A stretch of DNA of 29,648 bases from the NCBI GenBank assembly GCA_010015675.1, contig ML976980.1:7993-37640 (forward strand), in the 5' to 3' direction. A program made the position numbers and the translations under genes. The number at the start of each line of letters is the position of its first letter. Positions within the stretch are counted from its first letter, which is position 1. Source of the DNA: Byssothecium circinans. Its lineage: Eukaryota; Ascomycota; Dothideomycetes; Pleosporales; Massarinaceae. This document shows, piece after piece, positions 24,201-29,648 of this stretch. Under the pieces are notes generated by a model. The model worked only from the letters and a program-made list of their open reading frames with translations, was not told the DNA's origin and did not search any database.

Positions 24201-24950
24201 TAATAAATTAGGCCTTTCTATGCCTACTAAATACGGCAACTACTGCGTCTGCTCTAACCACGGGTTTACCTCATCTTTTTCACCATCCTAGATAGTATTC
24301 TATGCCTGTTTTTTGATACTCTTCTACGCCTTAGCTATCTGCTCGCCTACTCGCGCCTATGCTGCATCGCCGTCTATAGGAACGGGCTTTAGGCCGCCTG
24401 CTAGACCTTTATTAAGCGCGTGCACCTAGAAATACTATAAACCATAGTAGCTACTAAATAATTGCTAGTAATACACACGCGTGTATCCTTATTCTATCCA
24501 TGCTTATAACTTTTTCTTCTTTATCTAACTTAGTTGCCTACGTTTCTTTTCTGCTAACTATCTTTAGTAGTTATTATGCTAATATTGCTTTATACTCTTA
24601 ATAGTCTATAATATTTGCTAACACTACCTTAGGTTTAACTAGCATAATAACCTATCTATATATATAGGTAACTAAGGATAGGCCGCTATAATCTAGCTTA
24701 GTGCTACAAACTTACTAGGATACTATACAACGCCTGCCCAGCTACGGACCTCTAATCCTATTTCGCTAGCGTCTTTGCATTTGATCTTATGCTACTTCTG
24801 CAAATAGCCCTTAATCTAGTTTAGCTATACTGCATACTAGTACTCCTTGCATATAGCTACCTAGTACTCTACTAAATGTTAGAAATATTAACATGCTATG
24901 CTTGCTTTAGCTATGCTAACACGCTAGATCTATAATACCTACCTTAAACG
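21206..24950 (-). pseudogene. OrsD-RecQ helicase, second subfamily, copy B (RIPed, C-terminus missing)
   Basis: Tandem partner of copy A in the same orientation. The N-terminal OrsD-type unit is clearer here (about 24790-24860: VAICKEY, IKGYLQKQHKIKCKDASEIGLEVRSWAGVV with one stop). The Lys/Glu-rich segment is at about 23690-23850, and Walker A lies near 21940-21965. The match to copy A stops at 21206 inside motif V (IKVDI). Motif VI and the C-terminal cysteine region are therefore absent, and the sequence runs into the A-B spacer. Stops are mostly TAG. RIP alone does not remove sequence, so a deletion or an unequal exchange must have cut the gene. Confidence 0.8.
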
Positions 24951-25062
24951 TACTGTTAAACTTACTATATATCTTTCTCTTTACCCTAATTATAGTAGCT
25001 AGGCTCCATATTTCGCTTAGTCCTTTCTTTAGTAGCATACTACTAATCCCCTTATTAATATA
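21206..25062 (-). repeat. Duplicated block, copy B
   Basis: About 3.86 kb, collinear with 17052-20951. The last shared bases read CTTATTAATATA. Immediately after them the copia LTR begins with TGTTGGAC, so the right-hand end of the similarity is explained by that insertion. Confidence 0.9.
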
Positions 25063-25219
25063 TGTTGGACAGCTGAGCACTAAGAGCATGGAGTGAAAAG
25101 GATGAATTATGTCTTAAGCGAAGATGCTTAGGAGACAGGACTATATCGGAAAGGACTGAGGCTAGGCCGGATGAGGCTAGTAAATAGTGCGGAACTGTTT
25201 AGTACTATTCAGTCCAACA
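25063..25219 (-). repeat. Putative 3' LTR of the copia element, 157 bp
   Basis: The stretch is bounded by perfect 8-bp inverted ends TGTTGGAC and GTCCAACA. On the minus strand it is preceded immediately by the purine-rich AAGGGGGTG (25220-25229), a good polypurine tract. The partner LTR is outside the window, so the length rests on these ends alone. Confidence 0.75.
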
Positions 25220-25229
25220 CACCCCCTTA
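25220..25229 (-). other. Polypurine tract of the copia element
   Basis: Minus-strand AAGGGGGTG directly abuts the TGTTGG end of the LTR, the position where plus-strand DNA synthesis of an LTR element starts. A very similar run, AAGGGGGTGGGGGG, lies at about 25286-25302. Confidence 0.6.
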
Positions 25230-25532
25230 GCTCAGCCAGATGGCTGGTGAGATGAAAGAACAGTTAAGAACTATTAGTGTAGGACACCCCCCACCCCCTT
25301 AGCATGTCAAGGAGAGTGAGACAGGACGAGAAAGAAGCAGGATATAGATACAAGATAACTCTAGCAAAACACTAAACCTAGTGGGAAAGTGGTGAAAGAA
25401 GGAATCTCTAAAGGCTAGCAGGTTCTTATGTAGCTGCGCAGCAAGTGGACTGAATAGAGAGGACTCAGCAATCACCTTAAACCTAGAATAGGAAAATGAT
25501 AAGGTGTATCTAATATAGAAGGACAGAAACAG

Positions 25533-25570
25533 GAATAGTTTAGAATAGTTTAGAATAGTTTAGAATAGTA
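25533..25570. repeat. 10-bp tandem repeat GAATAGTTTA, nearly four units
   Basis: Direct repeats of GAATAGTTTA, the last ending GAATAGTA. The wording resembles the TAGTTTAGTAC repeats at 1-100, although I would not claim common origin. Confidence 0.9.
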
Positions 25571-26060
25571 CTATAAGCTCTACCCCCTAAGCTTTAGAAG
25601 TCTTAGGTGCAAAGCTTACCCTATTATGTAGTAAGAATGCTCTTAGTACTTAGTTTGGATTACTTACTTGACACTAAAGTGATATAGGACGGTTCTTAAA
25701 TAGTAGCGAACTATAAGGAACTGTATAAGTATAGTGAGACTAGAACGTCTAGAATGAACTATTTAAAGATAGTAGAGAACCGTATTAGAATGGTGGATTA
25801 GTCTAGGTTGATCAGAATGATTGGATGGTAGACAGATAGGAACCGTTTAAGAATAGTAGAGAACTGTCATCTAGAGAGTAATCAGATTAATTAGGATGTA
25901 AACAGCAACCGTCTTAGAGCGGTTAGGAACTGTCATGTTAAGAATAGACGGTTAATCACTGTCACTAATAGTATAGTACTATTGTGGCTAGTTTAAAACT
26001 AAGGATTAGGATTAGATTAGGGAGTCCACAGTAGGTTAACTGCATACGGACTAAAAGGAA

Positions 26061-26309
26061 CTACGGAAGTCTAGCTACAGCTAGGGTGCTGCATTGAAAC
26101 TTCAGAGGATCTATAGTGGGTTAACTATATTAGATTGGATTGAAACTGCGGAAGTCTAGCTACAGCTAGGGCGCTGCATTAAAACTTCAGAGGATCTACA
26201 GTAGGTTAACTGTATTAGATCAGATTGAAACTGCGGAAGTCTAGCTACAGCTAGGGCGCTGCATTAAAACTTCAGAGGATCCATAGTAGGTTAACTATAT
26301 TAGATTAGG
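26061..26309. repeat. 85-bp tandem repeat, three copies
   Basis: Copies begin at 26061, 26146 and 26231 with CTRCGGAAGTCTAGCTACAG, exactly 85 bp apart. A partial copy of the unit's last 40 bp precedes them (26021-26060), and a further decayed piece lies near 26688-26715 (CACAGTAGATTAACTACAT). Copies differ by a few transitions. Confidence 0.9.
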
Positions 26310-26354
26310 AAGAGAGTCCACTAGTAGTGTGCTGCAGAGACTTCTTCTAACAAG

Positions 26355-26408
26355 GGTGCTGCAACTAGACGGCAGACTTTAGGTTGCTACAACTAGACGG
26401 TAGACTTA
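26355..26408. repeat. 27-bp direct duplication
   Basis: Two adjacent units of 27 bp containing GCTGCAACTAGACGGCAGACTT and its variant GCTACAACTAGACGGTAGACTT, which differ by transitions. Confidence 0.75.
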
Positions 26409-26890
26409 GCGTTTACCTTAAAATATAGTGACTCTGATTAGTCATCATGGGGTTAGATAGCTAGTCTAACCTATCACGAAGTTAGTTCACACACGCTAGT
26501 ACTTTAAGGAACGTCTTCACTAGAAGTTAAACTGATATATTCTGTTTAAGAGGACTTTCTAAGCTACACCATTTGCTACCAGCCATATAGACACAGCGGA
26601 AATAAGGAGAATAGCTTAGTTGCTAACAGCTATATAGACCTAGTGGAAAAGAGAGAGGTAGCTATAAGCTAGACTAGAATAAAAGGAAGCCCACAGTAGA
26701 TTAACTACATATAGACTAAACTAGACTAGTTAACAGTGACGAACCATATAGGAACTGTCAGGATTATAAATAGCAACCATATTTGGAACGGTTAGGAACT
26801 ATTCTAGGAAGTGACAGGTTGTTAGGAAGGTTAAGATAAGACTGGTTCTTAGATGTGTAACAGGACGTTAGATAGGTTAAGGCCTTTTAC

Positions 26891-29032
26891 CTAGTCATTA
26901 TGCTTTTAACGGGTGAGTAGCTTTATGAAGCCATCAGCTAGTTATGCTTTGGTTTCTACATAGAGTAGATGGATTACACTATCTTACGTTACTTAACAGA
27001 GCCAGTGATGATGGATATTGACATAGCAAAGGGTTATCTTAAGCTAGGGTGCTTCTTTAGTAAGAAGGCTTAACGTTTGCTAATTATTACAAAGCAGGAT
27101 TTGCTCATGTTAGAAGTGTAGACCTAGGTCTTTGAGAAGGCGCCACCACTAAATCAGCCAGGTTGCTCTAGATGAGGCCGTAATGAGCTCAGCTTCAGTG
27201 GTTAACTTTGTAACGCAGCGTTAGAGAGTAGAGTTCCAATCAATTAGTCCGCTAAAGAATATGAAGACCTAGCCTTATGTGGACCTATAAGTCTCCTTGT
27301 AATTAGTATAAGACGCATCAGTGGCTAGGAAGAAATCAACTTCTTCCTAATCCATGAACTAGTTGACTGCAGTGTCATTATTTGCGGAGTAATAGATTGA
27401 TTTGTCTTGCGTGTAGAAGAGATAGGCAAGGCACTAGTAAGCTACAGTAAGGTAACAATTAAAAGGATTGGTAAGGAACTTGGCTAGCTTTAAGTAAGCT
27501 TTAGAGACGTCTGGTCAAGTAGCACTTGCAGTATATCTAATAGAGCTAATAATTTAAGCATAACGCTCTGCGTTATATGGATTCTTATTGCCTGTTAAGG
27601 ATACTAGGGCTTTAGAAGGGAGAGGAGTAGGAGGACACTTAGACCACAGCTTTAGTGCTATATATTTATAAAAGATAGTGTTAAGGAAAACCTTCTATAA
27701 GAGCTAAAGGTCACTATCTTCACGGTTTTAATACACAGTAACACTATAGAACGTTTGGTGGTTTTGGTCTTTAAGGTTAGTAATCTTATAGTGCAGTGCA
27801 AGCTTCTTTTTAAAATCATTAAGAGTAGAAGAGTACCTAGGTTTTGCCATAGTAATAATATCGTTAACGTAGAAGAAGATAATAACCTTATCATTAGTCT
27901 AAAGGCAGCTAGCGTCAAGGATTAGAGAGAAACCAAGAGCTTGAAGGGTTGCCGTAAAGTCATTGTACTAGAGAAGTAGTAATGTTTTGAGGCTATAGAG
28001 GGCGCGTTAAAGTTCCCATATTTGATTAGGATTAGAGAAGCCTTCAGGTTGCCATGTGTATATGGGCTTTAGAAGTAATACGTTGGTAAAAGCGTTAACA
28101 ACGTTATATTATTAGATTTTAAGGTTGAAATAAGTAGCAATAGCCATAAGTGCTTAGAAGATCCAGATAGCAAGAGTCATGGCTTAGGTGTCTTCGGCTG
28201 TTGTCTAGAGATTACCTCTAATACAGATGCGTGCTTTAAACTTAATCAACTAGTTACTATTAAACTTGTATGTAAACACCTATATAAGTGGAAGGATCTA
28301 GGTCTAAGTAGAGTTAATATTACTAAAGGAGATCTCTTAGAAGGTTTCTTTACGTGCAATAGTATTAAGTTTAGCTTGATAGGCTACCATAAAACTAGAG
28401 TGAAGATGGATTAGTAGTTTAGTAACCTTAGACTAAAAGCATGGTAGAGGTGGAAGTTAGGATTTATATATTCTCTCTTTCTAGGTAAGAGAAGTAGAAA
28501 CAAGTGTAGTCTAGTAAGCCATAAGTGCGTCTAGTATATAAGTGTGAGTTTAGTGATTAAGTACATTCTCCACTTACAGGTGCTTATTAGTAGTGTACTT
28601 GCGCTTCCGTTAGTTTAGGAGCTAGATTGCGTTTAAAGATGTAGCTAGAGTATCACGTAATAGTGGAGAACTATTCCATGATAGAGTAGAACTATTGAGT
28701 CTAGATAGGGGGCCTATAGACTCTAGAGTTAGATAAGGATTAGGATCAGGTTAATTAGAAGTGCGGGACGCAGCTGAAGCCAGGATTGCTTCAGTTAATA
28801 GAATGGTGATAGACTAGGTATTAGTTATAGTACTATTGAATTTAGGTTCGCTTTCTTCTTTAGGGACTAAAGATGCGTCACTATTTAGAGGATTAATTAG
28901 GTCATTAAGTTCAATCATCTGCACCACGTCTTTCAATGCTATTCCCCTTAGCATCTCACCATCGTGAGAGCCGTAGAAGAACGATTCATCAAATGTAACA
29001 TCACGCGTACGAATGACTAGAGTTGCTATCAA
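26891..29032 (-). pseudogene. Copia pol, RT and RNase H part (RIPed, 5' end disrupted by hAT)
   Basis: A single frame from 29032 to the TAG at 26891 (714 codons with stop) covers the end of the integrase-RT linker, RT and RNase H. The linker shows VIRTRDVTFDESFFY (28980-29025), the classic copia phrase after integrase. RT includes VVNAFTN, WELQRALYSLK and the active site FFYVNDI, in which the first Asp of YVDD is Asn (about 27855-27885). RNase H shows ATDASY, TTEAEL and LLCNN, where a catalytic Asp is now Asn. It ends LLTR-KHND, as copia proteins do. In-frame stops are fewer than in the gypsy element but still prevent expression. The first listed ATG at 29032 is probably created at the hAT junction, not a true start. 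Confidence 0.9.
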
Positions 29033-29106
29033 TCAATCAGGTCAGTTTTTAGAGGTGAATTGGACCTGATTTGGTACTCGGAGCCCTCGAGAACTGACCT
29101 GATTGA
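29033..29106. repeat. Inverted repeat at the hAT terminus, 15-bp arms
   Basis: TCAATCAGGTCAGTT (29033-29047) and AACTGACCTGATTGA (29092-29106) are exact reverse complements around a 44-bp loop. The loop itself contains another GACCTGATT at about 29053-29061. Repeated GGTCA/CTGATT motifs near an end are typical of hAT subterminal transposase-binding repeats; the terminal inverted repeat probably starts at 29033-29035. Confidence 0.85.
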
Positions 29107-29197
29107 CCTGGTGATGATTTAGGAGGTGAATTAATTAATGATTGATTAATTTGATCCCTAAATATATCTCTTAGGGATAGTGTTTGTGTATAAGGAG
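29107..29197. other. Subterminal AT-rich part of the hAT element
   Basis: Non-coding sequence between the terminal hairpin and the transposase stop, with a TTAATTAATGATTGATTAATT stretch near 29130-29152. If the TAG at 29198-29200 is a RIPed TGG, the coding region would extend to the TAA at 29171. Confidence 0.6.
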
Positions 29198-29648
29198 CTA
29201 GAAGGCATCATCCCACTCTGATATATGATAGATATCCTGGATCTCTTGCTCTGAGAGCTCTATAGTGCTGTCGTTGTCTGAAGTAGCCCTAGGGGCTCCA
29301 AAACCAGCCTTTCGCCAAGCTCTCACACACGTGATTGTAGAGAGCAATTAGGGGCTCATTTTACGGTGTCTTGGCTCCATCATATCGCCAACCTCGGAAA
29401 ACATCCTCTCACAGTAACAAGAGGACGCTGGAATCGATAGGAGATCAATGGCCAACTGAGAAAGGCAGGGAAACCTATCTCTAATAGATAACTAGTACCT
29501 AATAGGATCTGTACGGTAGTGGTGGTCCTTAGGGACGCCTGGCTCGTTATTCTACCAGCGCTCAAACTCATCAGTACTGTTGATATAGGCGGCGGTGGTA
29601 TCAGCTCTTAGAGGCTTAACGTGCTGCTCAGCGTAGTCGTTAATATTG
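29198..29648 (-). pseudogene. hAT transposase, C-terminal dimerisation domain (partial)
   Basis: The open frame from the window edge reads PIRY-LSIRDRFPCLSQLAIDLLSIPASSCYCERMFSEVGDMM, with one stop where tryptophan is expected. This is the hAT family C-terminal dimerisation region (Dimer_Tnp_hAT), recognised by the W/L...LA...LSIPASS..CER.FS pattern. An acidic tail follows (DNDSTIELSEQEIQDIYHISEWDD). Only about four stops fall in 150 codons, all TAG or TAA at positions fitting TGG, CAG or CAA, so mutation is light. The catalytic part lies outside the window. Confidence 0.87.

Larger units (their letters stand above)
25230..26890. other. Repeat-rich 3' non-coding region of the copia element
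   Basis: 1.66 kb between the pol stop and the LTR without a supported frame. It contains a 10-bp tandem repeat (25533-25570), about three copies of an 85-bp tandem repeat (26061-26309), a 27-bp duplication (26355-26408), and a scatter of short motifs close to GGAACYGT or its complement between about 25690 and 26810. An untranslated stretch this long is unusual for a copia element. Confidence 0.7.
25063..29032 (-). mobile_element. Ty1/copia LTR retrotransposon, 3' half
   Basis: Minus-strand copia element comprising RT and RNase H (26891-29032), a 1.67-kb repeat-rich 3' region and a 3' LTR (25063-25219). The N-terminal half (gag, protease, integrase) and the 5' LTR are missing because a hAT transposon interrupts the frame at about 29033 and the window ends inside it. 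The expected 5-bp target duplication on this side would be ATATA (25058-25062); it cannot be checked without the other end. Confidence 0.88.
29033..29648 (-). mobile_element. hAT DNA transposon, 3' end, nested in copia pol
   Basis: The element begins about 29033, where the copia frame is interrupted, and continues past the window edge. It comprises a terminal hairpin region, about 90 bp of AT-rich DNA and the C-terminal end of a hAT transposase on the minus strand. Base composition is more balanced, and stops are rarer than to the left, so the insertion probably came after most of the RIP. The 8-bp target duplication typical of hAT cannot be checked because the other end is missing. Confidence 0.75.

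Noticed and set aside
27658..27918. 86-codon minus-strand frame as a separate gene
   Set aside because: It is a stop-free part of the copia RT region and has no independent start or family match.
1..29648. tRNA, rRNA or CRISPR loci
   Set aside because: No cloverleaf with conserved T-loop wording, no rRNA-like conserved stretch and no regularly spaced repeat-spacer array were found by eye.

Overview
This window looks like heterochromatic, probably subtelomeric, DNA of a filamentous ascomycete (Pezizomycotina). No intact host gene is visible. Nearly everything recognisable is a transposable element or a transposon-like repeat gene, and every recognisable coding region lies on the minus strand. 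The coding regions are full of in-frame stops, mostly TAG, yet their reading frames survive for kilobases without net indels, and duplicated segments differ mainly by C/T and G/A transitions. That is the signature of repeat-induced point mutation (RIP). The species cannot be named from the sequence.

Layout, left to right. (1) 1-100: four copies of a 25-bp tandem repeat. (2) About 280-1455 and 13221-16480: the C-terminal and the N-terminal/central parts of one gene for an OrsD-domain (DUF3505-like) RecQ helicase, resembling fungal telomere-linked helicases. (3) 1456-13220: a complete 11.8-kb Ty3/gypsy LTR retrotransposon inserted just after helicase motif II. It has two 223-bp LTRs, one gag-pro-RT-RNase H-integrase frame (5765-12286) and a separate, unrecognised frame of 1,030 codons (1863-4955) between pol and the 3' LTR. 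(4) About 16600-20850 and 21206-24950: two tandem RIPed copies (A and B) of a second OrsD/RecQ helicase subfamily; copy B is cut off at helicase motif V. (5) 25063 to about 29032: the 3' half of a Ty1/copia element (LTR, repeat-rich 3' region, RNase H, RT) inserted at the upstream edge of copy B. (6) About 29033-29648: the end of a hAT DNA transposon, nested in the copia pol gene and running off the window; it is much less mutated than everything to its left.

The order of events can be read from the nesting: helicase genes first, then retrotransposon insertions (gypsy into one helicase, copia beside another), RIP over all of them, and a hAT insertion that largely escaped RIP. None of the genes can make a functional protein as they stand. 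Catalytic residues of the gypsy protease, RT and integrase, and of the copia RT and RNase H, are replaced through G-to-A changes.

The most interesting item is the extra 1,030-codon frame inside the gypsy element. It keeps a single frame from ATG to stop despite about 85 in-frame stops, has no obvious membrane segment or known motif, and is preceded by an 809-bp spacer with three strong palindromes.
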